A DNA stretch of 64,000 bases from Bugulina stolonifera. Lineage: Eukaryota > Bryozoa > Gymnolaemata > Cheilostomatida > Bugulidae. The notes under the pieces were generated by a model that saw only the letters and a list, made by a program, of their open reading frames with translations, had not been told where the DNA came from and ran no database searches. Position numbers and translations under genes: made by a program. Numbering within the stretch: position 1 is the stretch's first letter; each line of letters opens with the position of its first letter. This document shows, piece by piece, positions 11,001 through 26,000 of the stretch. The stretch is from NCBI GenBank assembly GCA_935421135.1, contig OW285195.1:9516391-9580390 (forward strand), in the 5' to 3' direction.

Positions 11001-14000
11001 CAAACAGGTAATAGAACGATCGGAAGAAACCGATGAAGGCCCCGAACTGTGAGCCAAAAGCAATGGTCATAACGTGGCTGTAGAGTAGGAGGAGAATGCC
11101 GAGAATCAGAGCATACCACGCCATAGTAGGTCCAGTAACTTGTAATGACATCTGTGTAAATTAACACAACATATACTCATACACAGGTATGTAAATGCAC
11201 GGTGAGTGACGTAAAACACTTAATTTGCTTGTAAAAGTGCACCACTTAGTCTTTTGTTGGTCAACAGAAGACGACTAGAGAGAAGCTCAACTCATGGAAA
11301 ATTACCTTGAGTGCAGTCAATTGCTTGCTGAAGTCCATTGGTTGATACAGCTGCATAATAGCAACAAAGAGAACTGCTGCCAGGAACATTGAGTAGAGTT
11401 CATTCCATTTCATTACCAAATCAAAGTCCACATAATCATCTAAAAGAATAGCAGTATGTATACTTGTACCATATTATGGTAAATAATAGAGCTAACCATC
11501 TTGTAAGACATCCATATACAATGTAAGTATTCGTCAAATTTACTAGAGAAAGGTAGCCTTGTGTAACGCATAACCAAACAGCATTGATACTTACTTCTGT
11601 TGTTCATCATGAACTCTACTGCCTTCACAACTGTAACACTTCTGAGGACAAAGAACAGCAGAGTCAGTATTCCAAATATAGCATTTATTATCTCCACCCA
11701 GTGCCAGGGATCTGACACGTATTTCTTGAATCCACCTTTGATTAACGCTGTAGCAGTAAAGAAGCAAAAAGCATACATTGTGTGAATTCTACAGAGTTAG
11801 TGTTCAAGAATTTTAAAATTACAGATAGCTTGTACGTAGCATTTAATTTCTAACCTCTTCCTTCCTTGAAGATGATGAAGAATAGAACCAGATACCAGAT
11901 GATCTGTATGATCAGAAACACAAAGTCAAAGGCATCTACATATGGATACGGTCTGAAGCTGTTCACCTTGTAGGAAGCAAACACACCTGAAATAACATTG
12001 TTTGATTAGAAAAACACTAAATCATTGAAACAATTACAAGGGATCTGTGCATATGCATATACGTGTGCATGTACATTATAGGATTGCATACTGATGTCAC
12101 CAACCCAAAATTCCATAAATCAGTGCTAGAATAGTAACAACATATCAGAGTATATGGCATGCACTTACCTGCAACTAAAGAATAATTCAAGTTTTTTTTC
12201 AAAAATATGCTGATTTGGGTCAGACACAAACACATAATTACATTCTATAGCCATGGTTTATCTCCATAGACTGGGGTCTCCATTCTATAACCATGACTTA
12301 CCTCCATAGACTGGGGTCTCCAATAGTATCTTAACCTGAGTGAACACATTTACATTCATATTGGCAATAACAAACTCTATAAATATAGCTCTGGTCTGTT
12401 TGTCTATCCATATCTCTGACTTCATTCTTTCTAATATCACGTCCCAGTTGCTGATAGCCATGGTAACACTGAAATACAAGAATGTGCTATCTCGCATTAC
12501 ACGGGTATATATCAATATTATATTATAATATTGATATGGTTGTCCATTTATACTGTAGAGGAATGAAACCAAAGTTGAGAATGTGAAACTTCATTGATCT
12601 GTATTCAATTTTGGTTTCTGTTAGTCTGAGCCATTAAACTACTAATTGATATACATGTAATATACATGTAGTTATATATTCTCCTTTACAGTCAACTGTA
12701 TTAGAGTATATTAGAGTATATTAGTGTTTACTAGCATATAATAAGCTGAGTCCAGACTAAAACGATTTTACGGACGATTCTTGAATTTGATGAAATCGTT
12801 CTTGTGCGGCTGGAAAATCGTCAGATTTGTTGGCTCTAAAACCATAAAACCCATAAAACCTATGACTGGAATTTAACCATCAGCCTAGTGTGAACAGCCC
12901 ATTGGGCCACATTTCCAGCATGGTTTTGCACGAACGGCTTTCATTTGAAAATCGTTATAGTCTGGACTCAGCTTAAGTGTAACAGTCAGAGAAGTCCTTA
13001 ATAGTATCCTAGCAAGTTTACAGTTAATGACGTGGATTTCCTTTATATGAATATTTATACACCTTCCTTATGATTTGGAACCCAATGGTTTACTGGAATC
13101 TGCTAGCATATAATGTTACAACAGTCACATTGCGGTAGTCATCGCAAGTCACTGGCTCGAAACTGAAGGCAGCCTTATCCATTAATTATTATCGCTTGTA
13201 ATTCGCAAGTAATGTCTGCCACAACAGCAATCATTGTCCATTGCAAAACAAAAAAATAACAACTTTCATTAAACTATAACTTACGTATAACCTCCAAGGT
13301 CATATTTAGCTAATACTCCAAGAAAATCGGCTCCTTTGATAGTCTCATGAATGTAAGGGGGGTGTGTTACCCCTTCCTCGTACGTACCGTTCCATTCTAT
13401 AAAATCATTTACATTGATTACCCTTTTTAAAACTAAGATATTTCTAGACATTATTTGCAATATTAAAAAAGCAGTTAAAAATATTGTAAGAAAATCGTAT
13501 ATTCACCACGCCGCGTGAAAGCACTGTTGTATTGTAATGTTTGGTTTATTGTCCAGCAATAAAAATTAGAATTAGCTGTGCAAATGTGAAAAATGTTTTT
13601 ATTTTTAGGCTTCATGATCACTTTGTGTCAGCCATTGGATAGTCAGCAATAGACCGGTTAGCAGTCAAGATAACTGATTATATGTCGTGTACAGTCGATT
13701 ATAGTCATAAACAAAAAATAAGCCTGCATACAGTCATCAAATACTAATCCAAAATTATTGTTTATATTTAAAACCGAAAATTTTTGAAGTTTGAACTCCC
13801 AGCTGACGAACTAACTGACTTACCAGCCATCTGACTGACTGACTGACTGACTGACTGACTGACTGACTGACTGACTGACTGACTGACTGACTGACTGACT
13901 GACTAACTGACTGACTGACCGACTGACTGATCAGCTGACCAGTCAACAGTATGAAGAATTGAATGACCGACTGACCGACTGACCTGTTAAGCTACTGATC

Positions 14001-17000
14001 CTTCAGTGAAACGTGTGATCAGCCAACTAGCTCGAATGGGGTGGTTAGCTAAATGGGCAGATGATCCAAGTAAAAATCATGACAAGAGACAAGAAGGGAG
14101 ATCAAGAAAAAATCAAATGCAATTTATTTTCATTGTGGCTTCAATCAAGTGTACAATGCATATTCCACAAATCTGACTCACTTGCATTCCAATCTCTGGT
14201 ATCTTCTACAGCTTTGCAGTCGTATACTTTTAGACTCTTCGATTTCTGGGCTTTCTCCAGTTCAATACATTCAACTGAAATTATTATTCAAACTTAGTAA
14301 CACCTACATGTATATAAAACAATAGGCACAAGTATATGTAGGTATTGCACCATACCCAGAGTACAGGGTTCTACTAATGCAGTGTCCAACAGTCAGTCAG
14401 AATTTTTTATAATAATATTATTTGTTGTACACGGCAATGAATAAAAGAAAATTAATAGTTTAGGCTATTGCCATACTAAGCCTACCATGTTCATCTCTGT
14501 TCTGTTTCATCCTCACTGGTCCCATCAGGTAACCATCAATGTTATAAATATACCTTCTCTCATCCAAGTCCATGGGATCACCATTATACCTTGTTGTAGG
14601 ATACACCACTGGGAATATACTCTCTTCCAGCCATGGCCAGATGTCCTCTATTCTACTCAACTGCGGACATTGATAGGTAACAGATATAATAGAGCATTGT
14701 ATATTTGTTTGGTTGGCCAAAAGACTTTATCAATCAGAGAGAGTAAAATCAATGCTAATATGCATGTACATGAACATATAGACTATCCTGCAGCCCACCA
14801 CTATCTAGTTTCTCTAATATACTAGAACAGAGAACATATATTTTGAAAGAGAAAACTTTAAAAAACAAATAAAGTTGCTTTTGCCTGTAATTTCCTATGA
14901 TGAATTCAAACGTCAGAGTAGAATAAAACCATACTTCACTAAGAAGGGATAAACAAACAATATTACGCAGCAATAGATGGACAGTCACAGCCTACCTATC
15001 GGCTCGAGGGTGCAGGGCCCTGGGCAGGAGATTGCATATTTTCATCGGTTAGCTTGAGGTCTGTTTTAAGTGGGGCAGTTAGGTTGGGAAGTGTCATCAT
15101 AATTGTAACAGAAATTTAGTTTTAGACTCGACTAGATTTTCTGTAAAGTCTGATGATTGGGTACATTTAGCAACAGATTTCACTTCATGTACACGCAGAA
15201 GCTCTTAATCAGGTTTACTATTAAATATGACACGGTCTCTGTATTTTCCCTGAGACTAAACTGAGGATTCAAAGCTAGTGACATTCGAGAGTTTATCTTG
15301 ACATGCGACTTAAATGATTGACCTAAACAAAAGAAAAACTGCAATATACAAGTAATCTATAAAGTGTAGAATAATTTGTCTGTTTATTCTCTGTCTTCTC
15401 CGTTAGATTCTAGTTGTAGGCTAAATTCTAACCAGGCAAGGTCATGTTCTAACCAGGTTTTGTATAATTGACAACTGGAAAATTATATGTACCGTATACA
15501 TGTATTACAACCTACCTGACATTAAGAATTCAAACAGAGCACAATAATTGTAGGCACATTTTACATGTACAATAGATAATAGAAATATACATTTCCTTCA
15601 CAATCTGGACTATTCACAAGTGATACGAAAACATGTTAGATATCAGTAGTTTTGTGTATAGTACAACAACAACATAGTCTTACCGAATTCCTGCAGTAGG
15701 CCTTAGTAGCAGGGTTACACTGTTAGATGGATGTATTATTATTAGATAAAACTTTAAATTTACAATACAGTCAAGTACATGGCAATGCAAAATTTCCAAC
15801 TATAATGTATAGGTCTAACTATTTTTATAACAGGATTAGACGTAGCTGTGAAATGCTCAGGTAGATGGCTCTATGCTAATCTTGTTTCTCTCTACATGTA
15901 TATAGCACACGCCTCTCAATCTTTGATTCCATGTAGCATCAAGTGCTGTACATATATTACAAGCGAGTTGAATAATAACTTACGCCGATATCGTTAAGTT
16001 CCAGAGTGTCTTTCACAGTTTTGTTTTGGTAGAAAAAGTCAGAACTTGTGTTTTGTGTTACCACGGCGATCAAGAGACCTGTATAAGAAAATACTGAATA
16101 AATTGATTCGCAAATATCAATCGTGTTGTTGTATGCTTAATAGACAAATTCAATTTCTTTGTGTCGATTGTATTAATTGGAATGGGCTGAACGATCAGAA
16201 CAAAGTTGGTCAAGGTAATGAGAAAGAGCTGAGCCATTTTTGTGCTGCAGACCAAAAGCGCTAGATGTTTGGAGTAGTAAAGACAACACACCTAAATAGA
16301 GTATGTGCACGCCAACTCCTTTAAGCTTGTCCATTAGTCTGCTGTGTAGCTTAGCCTCTGTATAAACAACTACTGGATCTGATTTCTCTACTTTCTGAGG
16401 TATTATAGGTGGCTCTCTTGACTCCACTACTTTGGTCTTGCCATGCAGATCTGACACTGTAAACAATTTAGTTTGTTTGCAGTGTTAATAATAGAAACCA
16501 AATTTAAATGCAGCTAACAGGGATTTTGATTCTACTCCAGGTCATCTCTTCTACTGTAGGAGTGGGGTCACTGGTGACTTATTGTTGTCTGAAAAGGGTG
16601 GCCTGTTAACTTCTACTGGTTATCCTATTATATATGTTAAGAGCTGCCCAATGATTAATCCCCGGAATCCTAAAATGCCTTATTAAGAGTACAATAAAAT
16701 ATATAGGCCACATGTAGTGATGGTGTACCTGTATTGATCTGAGATGCATCTTCAATGTCAGAAGTCTGGTTTTGTAGCAAGAAGGCAGCAAGCATCGCAA
16801 ATAGAATTACCTGCAAAATTTTCAATAATTGAAGACTGATGTACATGTGCATTAACTTCACCTGTTTCAATATAAGAACACTGTTTGTATATTTCCTATT
16901 ACGAATAGGACTAAATTTTTTATTCAATGGCATGGAAGTTATCAAATTTTGCCTAATGTTCCACAATATAGAAGTTATCTACATGTTTTGACTGATCTAT

Positions 17001-20000
17001 TCAGAGTAACTTTCTTTCCGACTATATACCAGCAGTTGTCGGTATGTTTGAAACAAATTCAGACCAACTTCACCGGCTAAACAATAAATTAGTAAAAAAC
17101 AATTGTTTTTGATAATTTAGTTGAAAATTATACCACTGCACATAGATTTGCAAACCAGCTATGCCTAAATTTAACAAATTTTCCCAATCACATTTTGTCT
17201 TGCAAAACAATTCAACCAATCATGGCAATCACAAGGTAAATTTATCCAATCACCTGCACGGGTTGTATAACCAATATGGATAGAACCAGACTCATAAAGA
17301 GGGTAGACAGCCATTCTAGAGACAGTTCCTTCCCCCACTGTATACTATAGAGATATGGCCACCATACTCCATTAGCTATACAGACTCCACAGAGAATGTA
17401 TCCAAAGATGATAAAGTACCATGGTAGAGTAAATGGTTTATTGTTGCTCCTCTCCAGCTTGTTTAGTTCTGGATAAAAGATGTATGTATTTTGATAACAG
17501 ATATGACAGATTTCTACGGGTAACATACATACGCACATTCTATGACAACTCAGAATAAAGAGGTATGTGAATAGCATTAATAAAGACATTAACAGGTTTC
17601 ATGACATGTACCAAGAGTTTGCTGGAAAAAAGATTAGCGTATAGTTGATCAACTATAGGAATATGCAGCAACAGCAGCTTTAGCTACTTTAGATAGAAAT
17701 TGATTTCAGAAATAATATTTCTATTTGACAGAAGTTGCTGTATGACCCACGGCTAAACAAATGGATACATGAAGGCAAAATCAATATCAACACAGATTCT
17801 CCTCCACTGCAATCGAAAGCTGATGTCATCTCACGCAGTAATACTCTTGTTGCTTGCTTCTCTACCTTACATTGCCATAATCTAGCACGGTATGCTCTTA
17901 TGTGATACACATCTATAATAGATAAACCACATGCAAACATGCCTTCATTCATATTTTCTGGTGGCTGTCCGTCTACATTGGAAAGTTCATGCTGGACATG
18001 CTTTGGTAGGCGTTCCAGTTTCTTTGGATCTGTGTTAAGAATCTGCAGATTAGAGATGGTTACTTTGGTAGGATCACTAGAGACTTCAGCAGCATTAGGA
18101 ACCTGACCAGATCCAGTGGCGCTGCCAGTTTGGTCTAACCTAGGGAGGGTCTGCTTTTCCTTTGATGTGGTACCGTCCCCCTTCTCTGATTGGTCAGGTA
18201 TAATACTTTCAGCTTTACCACTGGAGCTGTTTGCAACTTCTGTGGAGTAAAAAATGAATTTATTATTCAAATTTTCATAGTAGATAGAGCAAGCAAAACT
18301 ACTTACAAGTAGACATCAATTACATATGTGTACATTGTACATTCATATCTTCAGCATGCAGCCTCAGGAATGCAGCTAGAATGATCCGTACACCTAAAAC
18401 TACAAACTTACTCTGCCTCACACTAAGTGGTAGCTCTTCAGGAATTGGCAACGGTTCAACTGTGATTCTTTCTTGACTGATTTGACGCCTCTTGCTTCGT
18501 GGAATATACTCGCGACTTTTCCGAAAGAAGAACATGATCAGCATATTTGGTGGTAGAACAATGAGTCCCCCTACAAGATAATAGATTTTAACCATTTTTT
18601 CTTTTATACCATAGCCAACGTGGTCTTCAATGGTTTTTTTGATTGTCAGTTTGTGGCCTTTAGTACTCAACAGCATTTGTTTGCAGTCATACACTTGTCT
18701 TTGATATCAGGATCTATGGACAAGTTAAAATAAGGATGAGCCATTTATATTAGAGTTAACATTTGTTTTCAATAATATCAATTCTTAAAAGAACCGATTT
18801 TGCAAATCTGGATTAGGCATAAATAAATGCACTGACTAACAACATGTACATGTATATGCATTTGACATTAATTGTTTTCTGTAGCAGACCACGGCTGCAG
18901 TATTAGACTTTTTTTCATGGTTTTTCAAACTGAGGTTTAAAATACGTATTTACAAATTTAACTTCCTTCACTAGCAAGAGTTTTGTTTGTGAATTGCCTG
19001 AAATGCTACATGAAAATACTGAAAATAATTGCTATTATTGTCGAAAACACACCCATAATGGCCACAAAGAATGTTCTCCAAGACAATGATATCGGTCCAA
19101 GTTGTATACTGGGTCCGGTATCTTCTCTTGCCTCATCAGTTGTAGGGAACCTTCAACAAGTACATTTAAGTTATTGCCTGGTTCTCATCATTAAGTCATT
19201 GATGACAAATATACCTACTGATGCTCATGGAAACTGCCAATTGCTAATAGCAAACACTTTGTTAACTTGAATTAAAAAGGTCGCCAGTGCAAATATTGTA
19301 TTCAATTCACCATGAATTGAAATATAGGAATTTAGCCTTCGTACCATTGCAGCCAATAACAGTACTAAAGTCAACTTGTGTATCCACAGAGTACAACATA
19401 CCACATAGCGTTAACGACCATTGTAAGGTACAGTGTAGACAGACACATTGACCATCTCTGTACTCTGGAGAAGTTACTCTTCTGAGGTCTTTTTACCACA
19501 GACAACCAGAGATGGTCATCAAACATCTTAGACTTGGTGTTGTCTTTAACCAGAGATACAAAATCTTTCCCTTCCTCCATATCAGCATTGAAGATCTCGT
19601 GTCCATAGCAGAGAGTCTGTACTGGGGAGATCCAGTCATTACATATAAATGTGAACCTGAATGACAAAACAGCTCTAGTTGTACATTTATATTATGATAA
19701 TACATGGTAAATCAACAAGACTTGTAATGATATCATGTTATTTATTAATTGATGGTTGTCCAAGTAGGCTATATATACATCTATAGACACATTGTATATA
19801 ATAAATAATGTGCTAGAGAAACTTCCGTTATTCATGTACAAGTACATCCTGCACAGTATGCAGTATGTATTATGAAATTGCTTGCAGTAACAAAAGGGGA
19901 CCAGAATGTCAGTATGTATTTTATTTTTTGTTTTTTGAAGTTATTTGAATCACAATGCAACTACCCATGCTCCACATCAGGGATTATTATTTAATCATGT

Positions 20001-23000
20001 AGACTAACGTTCTCTGAAGTTCTGGAAATACCACTGAGATCCACTCAACGTAGAGACTGTCTCTTTCATCTCTGGCTCTGGTCCAGAGATGGAGGTGAGT
20101 TAATCTACCAATAGCCTCTTTGGTTGTCACTGTTAAGTTTGTGAGGGTGTTTGGTTTGAAGTTCTGTAAACAGAATAACAAATTGTCTTGTTCTCTAAAT
20201 GAATCCATAACAAGATATGCATTGCATCAAGTAGCAGCATATATGTGTGACAATTAGAACTTTTTGTGGAAAACAATAATCTACTGCAGGCTCATGTTAC
20301 TAACAGCAGCTGTGGCACATGGTCCAGTTGAGCAATTGAGACACACAGTTACAAATCTATGGCAAACAGCCAGGTTCCGAAGAACACTAAGTTAGGTAAT
20401 TGAGACCAAGTGTTGAGCATATTAGGACTTTGAAGCTTAAATAAATACCGCGGAAAAAACACAAAATCACTAAGTACATGTAATCTGCTTACCGTTCTGT
20501 TTATGAATTATGCATAGAAACTTGAGAATTGAGTTACCTGGTAGTTTAAAACATAGAATTATATTACGATTACCTGTCGCTGTCCTAAAAGTGCAATTGA
20601 AATCATCAAGTTACACTACTTGCCATTTAATAATTAACAGAGATCAAAAACTGAAAACGATACTAACTTTTCTTTTTCCGTCAACGAGTGTTCTTGGATT
20701 TGTTTTTCCTTTCTCTCCATACAGAACACAGAATACTTCTGTATCAAACTCCTTACTAGAATCTTTACCGACACTGATAGAGATCTGATAGATCAACTTA
20801 TCATCAGGCTGGTTTTGCAGAATGGGCAAAAATTCCCACTAAAACGCAGAGTATAATGAATTTTACTTCAACTGTTTAAGGACAAGGGGTTTGGTGTATC
20901 TTGTCTTCAGTGACTGGAAAATTGCTCTGGGGTAGGCATCTGCAATCATGCTATTACAGGTTCAAATAAAATCCCTTTTAGTTCATTACAAGTCCTGACA
21001 CAGTCGAGTGACTGCAATACATGAGCTGCTTGCTATGAGAACTATGTTTCCGATAATAATTGTGTTTAGAAGCTACTCAGTCAAGTATATGGCGCTGAGA
21101 ACAAGATGTTGCAATCACACATGTCTAGCGATTCTGTTGGTAGACTATTTACATGTATTATTACCTGTTTGTAATCTCTGACATCCAACCTTCTGATCGG
21201 AATTAGCAGAATTAAGTAAAGACCAGCCAGAACACACACCAGTATCAGTACAGATGGATTCTCAGCTGTCTTAGCCCCCAAATCATCAAATACTTCATTA
21301 AAATTTATTGTGTTTGGGGGTATGACCAGGTCAGACGTCATTGAACCCATGAAGTTAGATTTGAAGACTATTTCTTCTCCAGAGGATGAAGGATCAATCT
21401 ATGAACAGACAGATAGCTCACTGCAGTAACCATTTAACAAAAGTTTATAGAATAAACTTACATGCACATGTGGTTCATTTATAAAAGGTGAAGTATACGA
21501 GTATAATGATCTAAAGTATGTAGAATTAAATCATTTAAAATTGAAGTTGGTTAGTAATAAGAATTTTTTTCAAAAATTGCAGATGGAGAAGGGCAATAAA
21601 ATGCAATACACTAAATGATTTAGTATATATCAATATCACAACAGAAATTTTCAATGACATTGTTCAGTAACTTTTTAAACAAAACACTAAAGTTGCTAAA
21701 ATGGTAAATGACAGTCAGTTCTTTACAAATTTGCAATTAAAAATAAGAATAACGAAAGAAGATCGCCAGACTATCAATCTTTGCTCGCCATGAGTGGATC
21801 TCCAAAGAATTAACTGCGAACCACGATTATTGTAAATTTTAAATCTAAATTCTTGATTAGACAAAGTTTTTTTATCAAACGGTAATAGGTAACAATGTTG
21901 TATCATGTCTGGCAGCAGCAGGGCTTGCAGAAATCCTTTTCACTACTTGTGGTTATCAGAGCATAATTTTAAACCAAAGCATGAAACACTAACCTCAACT
22001 TCTGATGATGGTACCCAAGCTTTAAGAGTTTCATTCCAAACCCTCGGGGCGTAGACAGCAGCCCCTGAAGAGTAGCCTGAGTTTGTCGCCCTCTTTGTTC
22101 GAGTTCCATTTACTTGGTCAGTAGACAAATGAACGAAGAGCATTCCGAGTCCTGTTTTACTGCTACTTAAGAAAATTGACATCTCATCTGAATAATAAAG
22201 GAAACCACATTGAATGAATGCTTCAGTTTTCTACCTGAATCTTAGGACACATGAATCTTTCTCAAATTAGCCAAGTTAGTGCAGGCTGTGGAATTTCTTG
22301 ATGACTCGATATTAGAGAAACTGTTTTTGGCAGTCGCACATATGTCTAAATACACATGCAGGCGTACAATTAATTGTTTGTTATTGAAGTAGTAGAGCTA
22401 TTATGCAAATGTAACCTGCAAATGTAACATTCGATTAATGATAACTCAACATTTGCAGTGAAATTTGAACAATGAATTACTAAACTGAACCAATCTTACT
22501 TTGGAAACTTGGTTCTAATAGACAGCAATGAAGGTTAAAAATTATCTCACCTAGAAATACTGTACATGTATGTACGCAAAAGCTGGAATAGACAAAACAA
22601 AGCTGGAAAAACTGCCTTGTTAACCGATATTTGAGAACAACCCCAGACTTGGAGAAGAAGAATAAAATGTCATGGATGTGTTCATTCAGGCGATAATTAC
22701 TTTTCAGTTAAATCTAGAACGATAATATTCTACCTGTGGTGGCAGAGTAGCTGATGGTAGCATTCAGATTGTTGTAGGTTACGTTAAGTTTATCTGTGAT
22801 ATGAGCCTCGATATCAAATAAAGTCGGAGTTGGTTGCTCTAACATTCTACATCTGACTGTGTAGACACGCGAATCTCCAGGAATAGAGAGAAAGATCTAT
22901 AAATATGCATAGATATGACAAATTGTAGTAAACTACAATTGTAATTGTAGTTTGACTTCCTATACATTTAGTTGATAGCATCACTGTACATGAGCTCAGA

Positions 23001-26000
23001 ATTACTACGTACATGATGTTGTATTTTCTACTTTTGACAATACATACCTTCATAAAGGAGTGTGACTGAGTAAACTCATGTTGAGTGTGAACTCCATCTA
23101 CTCCAACTGTATGTGTTTCTCTGGGAATTGAGACATTAGCCTTAGATGCTGCCTTGAAGTTCACCTTAGCATTAGGATCACCGATAGCTGTCATACTGAG
23201 TGGTGCTGCTTTGCTTTCAAACTGACCTTCATTGTTGGCAAAACTTGCAAATGGATCTACTGCGAATGAACCAACCTAGAAAGGTGAACATTTATCAGTT
23301 AACTTTTTGTCATTCACTTGCAAATTTGGTACACATGGTTTTTCTGGGGAATACAGTCAAAATTTACAGTTAACACTCTGCCAATCTCTCCATCAATCTA
23401 CACAGCAGAGTAATTTGAATTGCGGTAGTAAACTACAGTAGTACACTTATTCCTACTCGTCATACTGAGTCAAGTGAAAAAGCTCTCTCTGTGAAAAAAG
23501 ACACACTACTTGTGTTCAAGCTGTCTCTGCTACTGTATTTGCCTTGTTTACAACAGCTAAATTTAAAACATTGCTGTCCATAGCTAAACAAGATGTACAA
23601 CATGTAAGGTTTCCGTGTATATCAGTAGTGTAACAGTATTACCTGCAATGCAAGATTTCCAGTGAGACCACTGTTATCTCCAAGTTCTATAGCCACATGA
23701 CCAGTGTTCATTGTGTCTCCTTCACTCTGGGTGGGATCTTTGACCCCCACAGCCATGCCAACATTGGGTGTCTTTAGAGAGATAGGTGCATCCGTAGCTG
23801 ACATAGTACTTGAAAGAGCTTTCCCAACCTTGTCCATCAAGCCTTGTGTCTTGGAGACTAGATTTTCGGACTGCAGATGCAACATAAAGCAAGTTTCAGA
23901 CTTGATTGAATAGTTCAAGTCATTACCTGACCGTATTACAACAGTTAATATAGTAAAAAATTAAATTTGATAATATAAGTTTGTTTAATAAATCAAATAT
24001 AGCAAGCGTATTTGGAATTTCCATGTGTGACTAAATAAATAGCATTTTTATTAATTAATCATCTGGAGTCTGTGGAATAGTTGACAGTCTATCAACTCAG
24101 GCAACTTGTATTTATATATACATGTAATTTTAATATTAATTAATTAATTAAGTTTTTTAGTCACATGACCAACTGTTTCATCCTTTTTGAAACAAGCACA
24201 AAATTCAGCTACAGTGGAACTTGCACAATTCAACCTTGGATAATTCAAAAACTTGGTTAGTTCAAACTGTTAGCCTTGGTCCCTGCTGAGCACTATATAA
24301 ATGGCTTCAAATAATTCAAACTTATTATCTGTAATTCAAACTTCATGCGGCTTAGGCTCACACTATAATCAATGATAATACTATCACAGCCAGCATTAGT
24401 CGCCTAATAATCGTTGCTAGTAGTTAGTAGTTATTAGTAGTTACTACTGCAATATGTTTCTGCTCAAACTAAGCTGAGAAAACCCACTAATTGCTTTACT
24501 GTTCCCTAGCTAAATGCGTTTTTATACTGTTGTCCTGTATATGTGATGCATGTCATTATATAAAATGAAGGGGTCACATAATTCAAACTCAGCCTAATTC
24601 AAACCAACTGTGGTGGTCCCTTGGAGATCGAATCAAGCAAGTTCCACTGTATAATAAAAGAAATGTTTTTGAGTTCAAGGGAAGACAAACAGGCATACAT
24701 TCAGCTCATTTCTCTAATTACTCACATTAGTAGAGTTGGTTCCGCTGCTGGAATTGGCTGGTGGAGCAGAAACGGCTCCTATAGCATTTCCAATCACGTT
24801 GGCAGCCCCTTTTGCAATGTTTTTTAACTTTTCTTGATCAATATTTGTTTCTGTCTTGTCGAATATAGTGTCCAGTGTGTTTAAGGCCCCAGCCTGTATA
24901 ATGCATGACATGCAGTTACATCGAAGGTTAAATTGTAATGAACAGGAAGCTAACGAAAATCAAGTGTTGAAAACCGCAAAATCCGACATAATATTATTAT
25001 TGCACTATAATATTATTATAACATTCATAGGATTGAGGTAATCACTCTGAGTATTTATGTGGGAAAGCCGAGTTTGATTCTTGTAGAAGTAATTGATAGT
25101 GATAGGAAGAGCATCGAACCTAAAATTCTCCTGTGTAATGTTGTCACTTTGCCATGCTGAGACCAGCACAGTGAAGGCTGCATCTCTACCCACAGTTAGA
25201 AAAATACTCATCTCCTTATACCCTAGTTTTCTTGTCAAAGATTAATAAAAAGACGTACAACTGATAGGCGACTATACAACATGTAATATCTATCCTGATA
25301 GCTATGTATTAACTGACGGGCAGCTTTGAAACACAGTGAATCATGATGCATTTTACGTTGCAATATACATGTACATGTATGTTAGGGCTTCTATATGTTA
25401 CAAATTATAGGTACGTATGCGGGTGTCAAGTAGTACAAGTAGTGAAACCTTACCGCCACAGAGGCACTCTGCCCACTAGTAAGAGAGCTCAGTGCTGATG
25501 TGTATCCAAACAGGATATTTGCATCGAGAGTAGCTGACTGACTAAGCTTAGTGTCTATTGCATCAAACACTTCGTCAGCTGGTGAGTCATCCTGTTCAAA
25601 TAGGAGAATTGTTGTGAACATAACCGGTGGAGGGACAGGTGAAATGATATGATTGCAATGATACATTTACATCATCGGCATTAATATATTCAGTAGCAAC
25701 TGTAAATACTGCACGAACAGTGCCAATAATGAATAAGCAGGCAAACAGACACAATAGATCCAGTCTCTAAGGATAGAGTAAGAATATGTTCAGACTGCCG
25801 TTTATACTAACTACGAGCAGTGAGTGACCAACGCTAACCACTCCTATATTATACAGTGGCGTGTTCCAGTGAGCGGTAGGGGTTAACGAGTTCAACAAGC
25901 TGAAGTTTGTACCCCATCACTAATTAACACGTGCCATCTATAGTATAGTAATAGTTAACCACATTGTGGTGAGCTTTGGCCGCTCGACACTAGTAGCTGG

